From NCBI GenBank assembly GCA_964012875.1, contig CAXGUU010000026.1, positions 1 through 19,026 on the forward strand: a stretch of DNA of 19,026 nt, written 5' to 3'. A program made the position numbers and the translations under genes. The notes under the pieces are model-generated. The model was not told where the DNA came from. It ran no database searches and saw nothing but the letters and a program-made list of their open reading frames with translations. This DNA comes from CAXGUU01 sp964012875. GTDB taxonomy: Bacteria > Pseudomonadota > Gammaproteobacteria > Ga0077536. Positions 7,464 through 13,568 of the stretch are shown one piece after another; the stretch's first letter is position 1, and each line of letters starts with the position of its first letter.

Positions 7464-7958
7464 TTAGTCATCATCGGGCCAGTCAACGAAAATGCGCCGG
7501 GCTCGAGTGTCTACGGAAAGAACATAAACACCACTAACGAAAGGGATCAGGACATTTCGCCCGCCGCCGATCTCCATGACGTCATTCCCTCCGGTTTCAT
7601 GCATTGTCGAAACCGTACCCAGTACTGAACCGTCCTGGTTCTCGACTTCCATGCCTATCAAATCAAGCCAGTAAAAAGCCGAAGGGTCATCGCGCGGAAA
7701 CAAGTCCCGCTTTACCGCAATGTCACAACGAACATAGGTTGCTGCATGCGTTCGGTCCGTAACGCCGTCCAGCTGGACAATTGACGAACCATGGTGAACC
7801 CGGGAATCAACGACGTCCAGCTTTTCGTGCTGCTCGCCAATAAACCAGGGCGAGTAGTCGAGTAAATTGGATGCCGGACGCGTGTATGAATGAACGCGTA
7901 ACCAACCACGGGTCCCAAACACCGCGCCGATTCGGCCAACGGTTACCAGCTCACTCAC
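7464..7958 (-). CDS. rimM: 16S rRNA processing / 30S maturation factor RimM
   Basis: RimM helps 3'-domain (head) maturation of the 30S subunit and binds S19. The N-terminal beta-barrel domain starts VTVGRIGAVFGTRGWLRVHS, matching the family's GxxGxxGxRGWL core, and the PRC-barrel-like C-terminal part contains FYWLDLIGMEVENQDG, METGGNDVM-like HETGGNDVMEI, LIPFVSGVYV and the end RIFVDWPDDD. The frame is open to GTG 7988, but GTG 7958 has AAGGGG six bases upstream, so I choose it (164 residues); the longer version would add MRSPPDKGLS. The gene sits between rpsP and trmD, the canonical order. Family identity is secure; the start is not. Confidence 0.94.
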   Translation of the reverse strand: MSELVTVGRIGAVFGTRGWLRVHSYTRPASNLLDYSPWFIGEQHEKLDVVDSRVHHGSSIVQLDGVTDRTHAATYVRCDIAVKRDLFPRDDPSAFYWLDLIGMEVENQDGSVLGTVSTMHETGGNDVMEIGGGRNVLIPFVSGVYVLSVDTRARRIFVDWPDDD

Positions 7959-8026
7959 CGACAGCCCCTTGTCGGGCGGGGAACGCACAGTAATTGTACG
8001 CCCGTCGGCGTTTCAGTCGCAGCGTT

Positions 8027-8275
8027 TTAAGATGCCGCAGCGTTGGATTTAACCAGTTGCTGCACGCGATCAGAAGGCTTCGCGCCAACCGACAACCAGT
8101 AGTCGTAGCGCTCCTGGTCAAGCCGGAAGCCCTCCTCATCGTCGCCGGCCAGTGGGTTGAAAAACCCCACGCGCTCCAGGTGCCTGCCATCGCGCTTGTT
8201 TCGGCGATCAGCCACAACGATGTGGTAAAACGGCCGCTTCTTCGCACCGCCGCGAGACAATCTAATCGTAACCAT
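8027..8275 (-). CDS. rpsP: 30S ribosomal protein S16
   Basis: S16 is a small-subunit protein that binds 16S rRNA 5' domain early in assembly. The 82-residue sequence begins [20 protein letters not shown] and continues [20 protein letters not shown], the S16 hallmark, with a lysine/alanine tail. ATG 8275 is preceded by AAGGA at 11 bases, somewhat long. First gene of the rpsP-rimM-trmD-rplS operon, with its own promoter about 90 bases upstream and a small hairpin in the leader. In E. coli ffh lies upstream; here fau diverges instead. Confidence 0.97.
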   Translation of the reverse strand: MVTIRLSRGGAKKRPFYHIVVADRRNKRDGRHLERVGFFNPLAGDDEEGFRLDQERYDYWLSVGAKPSDRVQQLVKSNAAAS

Positions 8276-8291
8276 AAATCAAACAATCCTT

Positions 8292-8317
8292 GGCAGTAGA
8301 GTTGGCACTGTACTGCC
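8292..8317 (-). repeat. Inverted repeat / hairpin in the rpsP leader
   Basis: GGCAGTA (8292-8298) and TACTGCC (8311-8317) are perfect 7-base inverted repeats around a 12-base loop, located between the proposed promoter and the rpsP Shine-Dalgarno. No T-run follows on the minus strand, so it is not a terminator as such. It could stabilise the leader or act in translational control; function is inferred only from position. Confidence 0.45.
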
Positions 8318-8365
8318 TGTTAAAAACCATCGACGCCATCGCGAACGCGTCGTAATTGGGCGCGC

Positions 8366-8393
8366 ATTGTACGAGCCAATCGTCCGAAAACAA
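8366..8393 (-). promoter_or_regulatory. Probable sigma70 promoter of the rpsP-rimM-trmD-rplS operon
   Basis: On the minus strand TTGTTT (8393-8388), a 16-base spacer and TACAAT (8371-8366) form a good promoter, followed directly by GCGCGCCC, a GC-rich discriminator of the sort linked to ppGpp control at ribosomal-protein and stable-RNA promoters. It gives a leader of roughly 85 bases. Confidence 0.6.
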
Positions 8394-8432
8394 AGACATA
8401 ATTTCAAGTTTTTCAATCAGGTATGACACTCA

Positions 8433-8999
8433 ATGAAAGACGGGAAAGCAGCGATACGAGCCGACATCCGCCGAAGACTCGAGGCAATGGCGCCAAACTC
8501 ACGGGACGCCGCCAGCATACGAGTGCGAGACCGCCTCAACCGTATGCCCGAATTCGCCAGCGCACAGAGCATATTCATCTTCATATCCACCGCAATTGAA
8601 GTGGATACCCATCCACTGATCGATGATGCACTCGCGGCCGGCAAAACAATCCTCGTTCCACGAATTGCCGGCCAGCGCATGATGGAGGCGGTCGAATTTC
8701 CTGGCTGGGAGCATCTGCGTACCGGCTCCATGGAAATCTTGTCACCAGATGAATCGGCGCCCGTCTGGGATGCCCCAATCCACTGTGTCCTGGTGCCCGG
8801 GCTTGCATTCAGTGAAACCGGTGAGCGGGTCGGCTACGGTGGAGGGTATTACGATCGGTGGCTGGCCACCAATCCTTACGACCATTGCATCGCGCTGGCA
8901 TTTGAGGAGCAGATTGTCGGTCCGCTGCGACTCCAGCCATACGATGTTCATATCCCCTTGATCGCGACAGACCGCAGGTCTATCAACAACGCAGCCTGA
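8433..8999 (+). CDS. fau: 5-formyltetrahydrofolate cyclo-ligase
   Basis: This cytoplasmic enzyme uses ATP to turn 5-formyl-THF into 5,10-methenyl-THF, recycling a folate that otherwise inhibits one-carbon enzymes. The 188-residue product fits the family. It starts with the substrate-positioning basic segment AIRADIRRRLEA, has the strand IFIFISTAIEVDTHPLI, LVPRI, and ends with the defining motif GERVGYGGGYYDRWL at 130-144 (ATP/Mg binding), then AFEEQIV and a DVHIPLI stretch near the C-terminus. ATG 8433 is the only sensible start; the Shine-Dalgarno is weak. The gene diverges from rpsP by 157 bases. In E. coli fau sits downstream of the 6S RNA gene; no 6S-like structure is evident here in that short space. 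Confidence 0.93.
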   Translation: MKDGKAAIRADIRRRLEAMAPNSRDAASIRVRDRLNRMPEFASAQSIFIFISTAIEVDTHPLIDDALAAGKTILVPRIAGQRMMEAVEFPGWEHLRTGSMEILSPDESAPVWDAPIHCVLVPGLAFSETGERVGYGGGYYDRWLATNPYDHCIALAFEEQIVGPLRLQPYDVHIPLIATDRRSINNAA

Positions 9000-9007
9000 T
9001 TGCGCAG

Positions 9008-9080
9008 TGATTAATTTCTAATTATTAACATTAAATAACTGACTCAAACTATTTATATTATTTAATTTATTTTTGCTTTT
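9008..9080 (+). other. Strongly AT-rich intergenic stretch
   Basis: About 70 bases after fau are composed almost wholly of A and T (TTAATT, ATTAAC, TTTATATTATTTAATT and similar), in sharp contrast with the surrounding DNA. It lies 50-120 bases upstream of the broken SPOR lipoprotein gene and probably holds its promoter; several overlapping -10-like hexamers make a single assignment unsafe. Confidence 0.5.
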
Positions 9081-9126
9081 CATGTCATTTCTAATGCGTC
9101 GGCATTATCCATCGAGGACGGAAACC

Positions 9127-9582
9127 ATGAAGGCTTGCGTGAGCGTTGTATGTGCCTGTTTGGCTGGGTGCGCCAGGCACCGGCATCTTCACTCGGGTAA
9201 CGATGAACCACACACCAACATCCCGACCGCCCTGTCAAACCTGAGCGGTTCCTATACCGACCTCATGCGCAAGCCCGCGTGCCTACCGGTTCGAGCGCTC
9301 GACGGGAGAACCGCGTGAAAAGCGCCAAACAATTCGCCGGAGTCTGATCAGCAGACTGCACACTCGTCACCGCCCATCGCAAAACTCGCAGCCAGGCAAT
9401 ATGTAGTCATCGGCAGTTTTGCAAAGCTGGTCGACGCTGAGCGCTGGGTCAGCGTTAATCCGGATTTCGGTACAGAGGTACAGCGCGTATCAACCGCTCA
9501 ACCCTCGGTGTACCGCGTGGCTGTCGGGCGCCTAGCGCATAACGCCGCAGGCGTTATGCTGAGTCGGCGTCGCAGGGCCTAA
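9127..9582 (+). pseudogene. SPOR-domain lipoprotein gene interrupted by an in-frame TGA
   Basis: ATG 9127 follows GAGGACGG. The first residues MKACVSVVCACLAGC carry a lipobox (LAGC, C15), pointing to a lipid-anchored envelope protein. The frame meets TGA at 9316-9318 after 63 codons, then continues without a shift for 87 codons to TAA 9580-9582. The downstream part contains QYVVIGSFAKLVDAERWV and, later, VYRVAVGRL, the first and last strands of a SPOR domain, which binds denuded peptidoglycan glycans. Lipoprotein plus C-terminal SPOR is a familiar layout, so both halves most likely were one gene of about 150 codons disabled by one nonsense change. Alternatives are a sequencing error or a more complex frameshift in the linker, since another frame is also open across the stop. 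The 3' end overlaps a strong hairpin. Confidence 0.75.
9537..9559 (+). repeat. Perfect 10-bp inverted repeat with 3-base loop
   Basis: GCATAACGCC (9537-9546), GCA, GGCGTTATGC (9550-9559). The stem is perfect and strong and falls in the last codons of the SPOR pseudogene, just after the conserved domain end. There is no T-run on either side, so it is not a classical terminator. It may be part of a small dispersed palindromic element that replaced the original 3' end, or an mRNA 3'-stabilising hairpin. Confidence 0.7.
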
Positions 9583-9668
9583 TAGCTCGCTGTTTATCGC
9601 GGTAGCGACCCGCATCGGGGCGCAACCTGTTCCCCACTTTTAGCGAGTGCCGCCGCGACTCATTAGGC
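9577..9668. repeat. 92-bp imperfect inverted-repeat region between SPOR pseudogene and pnp
   Basis: GCCTAAT (9577-9583) pairs with ATTAGGC (9662-9668), and CTCGCT (9586-9591) with AGCGAG (9642-9647). A further GGGG...CCCC pair lies inside (9617-9635) followed on the plus strand by CACTTTT. The whole interval between the two convergent genes can thus fold into a branched stem. It includes the SPOR stop codon. It may serve as a weak bidirectional terminator or be a MITE-like remnant. Confidence 0.45.
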
Positions 9669-9702
9669 GTTGACGGATCCGCGTTAGCGGTATCGCTCCG
9701 GC

Positions 9703-11781
9703 CTAGACCGCCTTCATACTCAGGCGAATACGGCCCTGCTTGTCGACTTCCAGTACCTTGACCTTAACCATATCGCCTTCGGCGAGCTTGTCACTGACAT
9801 TTTCGACGCGCTCTTCTGAAATTTGCGATATGTGAACGAGACCGTCCTTGCCCGGCAGAATGTTGACGAACGCTCCGAAGTCCATCAACTTCTGAACCCT
9901 GCCTTCGTAAATCGTTCCGACTTCAACATCGGCCGTTATAGCCTCAACTCGCGAACGGGCGGCCTGCCCGGCCGCGTTATCGACCGATGCGATCTTGATC
10001 GTGCCATCGTCGTCGATATCAATGGTGGCGCCCGTCTCCTCGGTAATCTGCCGGATGGTAGCGCCGCCCTTACCGATGACATCGCGAATCTTGTCGGTTG
10101 GAATTTTGAAGCTGACAATCCGCGGTGCGTGCTCGGACATTTCTTCGCGCGGTTCGGCGAGCACTTTGTTCATCTCGCCAAGGATGTGCATGCGCCCCTC
10201 TTTAGCCTGGTCCAGCGCAACTTCCATAATCTCCCGCGTGATTCCATCGATCTTGATGTCCATCTGCAGGGCGGTGATGCCATCTGCGGTTCCAGCGACC
10301 TTGAAATCCATGTCACCGAGGTGATCTTCGTCACCCATAATGTCGGATAACACGACGAAGCGTTCTTCTTCCTTGATCAGACCCATCGCGATACCGGCTA
10401 CCGGCGCGGAAATCGGCACACCGGCATTCATCAACGACAAACTTGTGCCACACACTGATGCCATCGAGCTTGAGCCATTCGATTCGGTAATTTCCGAGAC
10501 CACACGAATCACGTATGGGAACTCAGACATATCGGGCATAACGGCCTGGATGCCTCGTTTGGCCAGGCGGCCGTGACCGATCTCACGGCGCTTGGGAGAG
10601 CCGACACGACCAGTTTCACCGACGCAAAATGGGGGAAAATTATAATGCAGCATGAACGGCTCTCGACGTTCGCCTTCGATCGCGTCAACAATTTGTGAAT
10701 CACGTTCCGTACCAAGAGCGGTCACAACCAGAGCCTGGGTCTCGCCGCGAGTGAACAGCGCCGAGCCATGCGTGCGAGGCAAAACGTCCACTTCAACGGA
10801 AATCGCTCTCACTTCATCCCGCTGGCGACCATCAATTCTCGGGTTACCATCAAGGATGCTGCTGCGTACAACTTCGTGCTCAAGATGGTCAACAACGGCA
10901 GCAACTTCGCCCGCACTGTATTCGGACTCATCACCGCCCGCGAGATCCTCCAGAATTTCGCTGCGCAAGCTGGACAGCCGGTCGCGGCGTGCAAGCTTAT
11001 CGACGATCCCATAGCCTTCTGCAATGGCTGCCCGGTACTTCGTGCCCACTGCATTGACCAGCGTCGTATTCGATTCCTCCGCCGACCATTCCCAGGGTTC
11101 GGGACTGACCTGCTTGACCAGGTCATTAATGGCATTGATGGCAGTCTGGGACTGATCGTGTCCGAACGTCACCGCACCAAGCATTACGGCCTCGCTGAGC
11201 CCTTTAGCCTCAGATTCGACCATCAGCACGGAGGACTCGGTACCGGCGACGACCAGATCCAATTCAGAATCGTCGAGTTCCCCGAAACTTGGATTGAGCA
11301 GGTATTCGCCGTTCTTGTAACCGACGCGAGCCGCGCCGATCGGGCCCCCAAACGGCATACCGCAAATCGAAAGCGCCGCGGATGCGCCGAGTAGCGCCGG
11401 AATATCCGGGTCAACCTTAGGATCGAGTGACATCACTGTCAGAATCAACTGGACCTCGTTTTTGAAGCCCTTGGGGAACAATGGTCTTACGGGGCGATCG
11501 ATAAGCCGTGAGGTCAGCGTTTCCTTCTCGGTGGGGCGGCCTTCGCGCTTGAAAAACCCACCTGGAATCTTACCTGCGGCATAGGTCCGCTCCTGATAAT
11601 CGACGGTTAATGGGAAGAAGTCGCGCCCTGAATCGGCATTCTTTCTACCGACGACAGTCGACATAACCACGGTGTCTCCCATGGTGGCGATGACCGCCCC
11701 TGAAGCCTGGCGGGCAACCTTGCCGGTTTCCAGTGTGACCTTGTGGCTGCCGTACTCAAACGAGACCGAGGATGGCGTCAT
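9703..11781 (-). CDS. pnp: Polyribonucleotide nucleotidyltransferase (PNPase)
   Basis: PNPase is a trimeric phosphorolytic 3'-to-5' exoribonuclease and degradosome partner. The 692-residue chain has two RNase PH domains joined by a helical linker (about 225-310). In the first: [20 protein letters not shown] (55-74) and [11 protein letters not shown] (96-106). In the second: [11 protein letters not shown] (339-349), [12 protein letters not shown] (381-392), [20 protein letters not shown] (437-456) and the catalytic aspartates in [14 protein letters not shown] (479-492). KH domain with VIGKGG (568-573) and S1 domain from about 620, ending RIRLSMKAV. The chain stops right after S1, lacking the 15-20-residue acidic/alanine tail of E. 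coli PNPase. ATG 11781 is preceded by AGGAAA. It follows rpsO, separated by a T-tailed hairpin, the conserved arrangement. Confidence 0.97.
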   Translation of the reverse strand: MTPSSVSFEYGSHKVTLETGKVARQASGAVIATMGDTVVMSTVVGRKNADSGRDFFPLTVDYQERTYAAGKIPGGFFKREGRPTEKETLTSRLIDRPVRPLFPKGFKNEVQLILTVMSLDPKVDPDIPALLGASAALSICGMPFGGPIGAARVGYKNGEYLLNPSFGELDDSELDLVVAGTESSVLMVESEAKGLSEAVMLGAVTFGHDQSQTAINAINDLVKQVSPEPWEWSAEESNTTLVNAVGTKYRAAIAEGYGIVDKLARRDRLSSLRSEILEDLAGGDESEYSAGEVAAVVDHLEHEVVRSSILDGNPRIDGRQRDEVRAISVEVDVLPRTHGSALFTRGETQALVVTALGTERDSQIVDAIEGERREPFMLHYNFPPFCVGETGRVGSPKRREIGHGRLAKRGIQAVMPDMSEFPYVIRVVSEITESNGSSSMASVCGTSLSLMNAGVPISAPVAGIAMGLIKEEERFVVLSDIMGDEDHLGDMDFKVAGTADGITALQMDIKIDGITREIMEVALDQAKEGRMHILGEMNKVLAEPREEMSEHAPRIVSFKIPTDKIRDVIGKGGATIRQITEETGATIDIDDDGTIKIASVDNAAGQAARSRVEAITADVEVGTIYEGRVQKLMDFGAFVNILPGKDGLVHISQISEERVENVSDKLAEGDMVKVKVLEVDKQGRIRLSMKAV

Positions 11782-11800
11782 AGTGATTTCCTGTACATTA

Positions 11801-11834
11801 CAAACTAAAAAGCCGCTGGAGAATTCAGCGGCTT
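11801..11834 (-). terminator. Rho-independent terminator after rpsO, in the pnp leader
   Basis: On the minus strand AAGCCGCTG (11834-11826), loop AATTCTC, CAGCGGCTT (11818-11810) make a perfect 9-bp stem followed by TTTAGTTTG, so the U-rich tail is TTTTTAGTTT. It lies about 40 bases after the rpsO stop and 20 bases before the pnp ATG, as the partial rpsO terminator does in E. coli, where read-through supplies pnp. Confidence 0.88.
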
Positions 11835-11873
11835 GGAGAAACGATTTCGGTAAAAAGAAATTTTGGCTCTGCG

Positions 11874-12143
11874 CTATTTTCGCAGGCCCAGGCGGGCGAT
11901 CAGATTGCGGTAGCGCTCCACGTCCCGGCCTTTGAGGTAGTCGAGCAGCTTGCGGCGGCTGTTTACCATACGGAGCAGCCCCTGGCGCGAATGGTTATCG
12001 TGCTTGTGCGCCTTGAAATGATCGGAAAGATCATTGATGCGAGCAGACAGCAATGCTACCTGGACTTCCGGAGAACCGGTATCGGTCCCCGAGAGCTGGT
12101 ATTCACTGATGATCGCGCTCTTGTTCTCACTCGACAAAGCCAT
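11874..12143 (-). CDS. rpsO: 30S ribosomal protein S15
   Basis: S15 binds the central domain of 16S rRNA (h20-h22 junction) early in 30S assembly. The 89-residue product is the exact usual length. It contains the family motif [18 protein letters not shown] (20-37), [20 protein letters not shown] (47-66) and ends [14 protein letters not shown] 12143 follows a GGGAGAG Shine-Dalgarno. It has its own promoter (12202-12230) downstream of truB and is followed by a terminator and pnp. Confidence 0.98.
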   Translation of the reverse strand: MALSSENKSAIISEYQLSGTDTGSPEVQVALLSARINDLSDHFKAHKHDNHSRQGLLRMVNSRRKLLDYLKGRDVERYRNLIARLGLRK

Positions 12144-12201
12144 GTAATGACTCTCCCTTCTATCCTTTGTGCTCGTCTGACTAGTCTAATTTCGGCGGCG
12201 T

Positions 12202-12230
12202 ATTCTAACCGTGGAGGTAGTCCTCCACAA
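12202..12230 (-). promoter_or_regulatory. Probable sigma70 promoter of rpsO-pnp
   Basis: On the minus strand TTGTGG (12230-12225), a 17-base spacer, and TAGAAT (12207-12202), then the GC-rich ACGCCGCCG. Its position directly after the truB stop matches the separate rpsO promoter of enterobacteria. The spacer and part of the -35 are covered by a perfect palindrome (12211-12228). Confidence 0.65.
12211..12228 (-). repeat. Perfect inverted repeat overlapping the rpsO promoter
   Basis: On the minus strand GTGGAGGACTACCTCCAC: a 7-bp stem with a 4-base loop, eight bases after the truB stop. No T-run follows, so as a truB terminator it is weak. Since it covers the -35 edge and spacer of the rpsO promoter it could be an operator or a pausing hairpin. 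Confidence 0.6.
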
Positions 12231-12236
12231 GCGAAA

Positions 12237-13202
12237 TCAGGCTATTTTTATAGGCGTTTGCGTACTCTGTCCATGCAGTTCCAGACGCATCAGCCGTCGC
12301 GGGCCGATGCGGCCGTCGGCTCGGGCATCACCAATACCCACGAAACTGCCCATGCGATCGTATAAACGTACGTCACCATGGAACCCCCCCTGCGCGCAGC
12401 GCACCGTCTGCCCATGGATCAGACTGCGTTCAGAATCGGCGGTTAGTACGTATCGGGGCAAATGCATCAGCGCACTGTCGATGCCCAGCAAGCGGCCATC
12501 GACGGCAGCCAGGTCACCCTTGTCTGCCAGCGCTTCCAACTGTTGAATCGTTAAGGCGTCCCCGATCTCAAACGGGCCAGATTTGACGCGGCGTAGCCCC
12601 GACACGAAAGCACCACAGCCCAGTTTCCGCCCAAGATCTTCGGCCAACGTGCGTACGTAGGTACCTTTCGAACACGCGATATCGACCGTCGCCGTACCTT
12701 CACCGAAGCCAAGCAGACGAAAATCGGAGATTGTAATTCGGCGTCGGTCGCGCTCAACTTCGATTCCCTGTTGGGCCAACTTGTACAGGGGCTGGCCTTT
12801 GTGCTTTAGCGCTGAGTACATCGGCGGTATCTGCTCAATTTCACCGACAAACTGCGCCATGGCATCAGTGAGCCGCTGTTCGCATAAATCGTCGGTGGGA
12901 CGACGTTCAATGATTTCGCCTTCAGCATCGCCCGTGGTCGTGACAGCCCCAAATGTAAACTCAGCAAGGTAACGCTTGTCGGAATCGAGCAGATATTGCG
13001 AAACCTTGGTGGCCTGGCCCAAACAAATCGGTAACAGCCCACTCGCCATCGGGTCGAGATTTCCGGTGTGACCCGCTTTGGCCGCCTTGAAGATTCGTTT
13101 CACCTGCTGCAGGGCCTGATTGGAACTCGGTCCCATCGCCTTATCCAGCAGCAGAATGCCATCAACCGGACGCCCATGCCGCCGGCTCGCGCGCTTGCCC
13201 AT
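12237..13202 (-). CDS. truB: tRNA pseudouridine-55 synthase TruB
   Basis: TruB converts U55 of the tRNA T-loop to pseudouridine and acts as a tRNA chaperone. The 321-residue product opens with GRPVDGILLLDKAMGPSSNQ, contains the catalytic motif GHTGNLDPMASG with the nucleophile D50, VGEIEQIPPMYSALKHKGQP (thumb region and YSA motif), KLAQQGIEVERDRRR and CSKGTYVRTLAEDLG. The C-terminal part with PRYVLTADSERSLIHGQTVR is the PUA-like domain of bacterial TruB. ATG 13202 overlaps the rbfA stop as TGATG, so translation is coupled. Last gene of the rimP-nusA-infB-rbfA-truB run before the separately promoted rpsO. Confidence 0.97.
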   Translation of the reverse strand: MGKRASRRHGRPVDGILLLDKAMGPSSNQALQQVKRIFKAAKAGHTGNLDPMASGLLPICLGQATKVSQYLLDSDKRYLAEFTFGAVTTTGDAEGEIIERRPTDDLCEQRLTDAMAQFVGEIEQIPPMYSALKHKGQPLYKLAQQGIEVERDRRRITISDFRLLGFGEGTATVDIACSKGTYVRTLAEDLGRKLGCGAFVSGLRRVKSGPFEIGDALTIQQLEALADKGDLAAVDGRLLGIDSALMHLPRYVLTADSERSLIHGQTVRCAQGGFHGDVRLYDRMGSFVGIGDARADGRIGPRRLMRLELHGQSTQTPIKIA

Positions 13203-13567
13203 CAGGCCTCCCCAGCATCCTTGTTTGAATCGCCCAGAAGCTCATTAATGCGTGCGCTCCGCGCCATGCCATGGTCAAGTCTGAACTTGAGCACGGGTGT
13301 CCGTTTAGTCCGCAATTGGTTCGCCATTTCGTGCTGCAATTCGCCCGTCCGCCGCGACAAGTGATCGATCAGCGTCGAATCGTCAAAGTTATCGTTCAAT
13401 GTGCTTACGAAAATCTCGGCGCGCCTGAGATCAGGCGACAAATTTACGTTCGTGATCGTCAAAATACCCAGATCCAGCTCGCGTGCGATTTCGTTCAGCG
13501 GGTTCGCCAGCACACGTTTTACGGTTGCCTGAACGCGTTCAATCCGGCTGAATTCCGGAGATTTCAC
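13202..13567 (-). CDS. rbfA: 30S ribosome-binding factor A
   Basis: RbfA is a cold-shock-linked 30S maturation factor with a KH-like fold binding near the 16S 5' helix. The 121-residue product shows RIERVQATVKRVLANPLNEI, LGILTITNVNLSPDLRRAEI, FVSTL and the conserved RTPVLKFRLDHGM (about 93-105). The start is GTG 13567, one base after the infB stop, with GGG in the same spot; coupling to infB is likely. Its stop overlaps the truB start. Slightly shorter than E. coli RbfA (133), from the C-terminal tail. Confidence 0.96.
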   Translation of the reverse strand: MKSPEFSRIERVQATVKRVLANPLNEIARELDLGILTITNVNLSPDLRRAEIFVSTLNDNFDDSTLIDHLSRRTGELQHEMANQLRTKRTPVLKFRLDHGMARSARINELLGDSNKDAGEA

Positions 13568-13568
13568 C

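Noticed and set aside
8276..8432. 6S RNA upstream of fau, as in E. coli
   Set aside because: The interval is only 157 bases, is occupied by the divergent rpsP promoter and leader, and shows no long open-complex-like hairpin.
9530..9690. Integron attC-like site (GCCTAAT...ATTAGGC with inner paired boxes)
   Set aside because: The outer boxes read AAT/ATT rather than the AAC/GTT core needed for cleavage, the spacers between boxes are 2 and 14 bases, and no integrase or cassette is present.
10768..11394. Plus-strand ORF of over 200 codons inside pnp
   Set aside because: No recognisable domain and entirely antisense to an intact pnp; a shadow frame.
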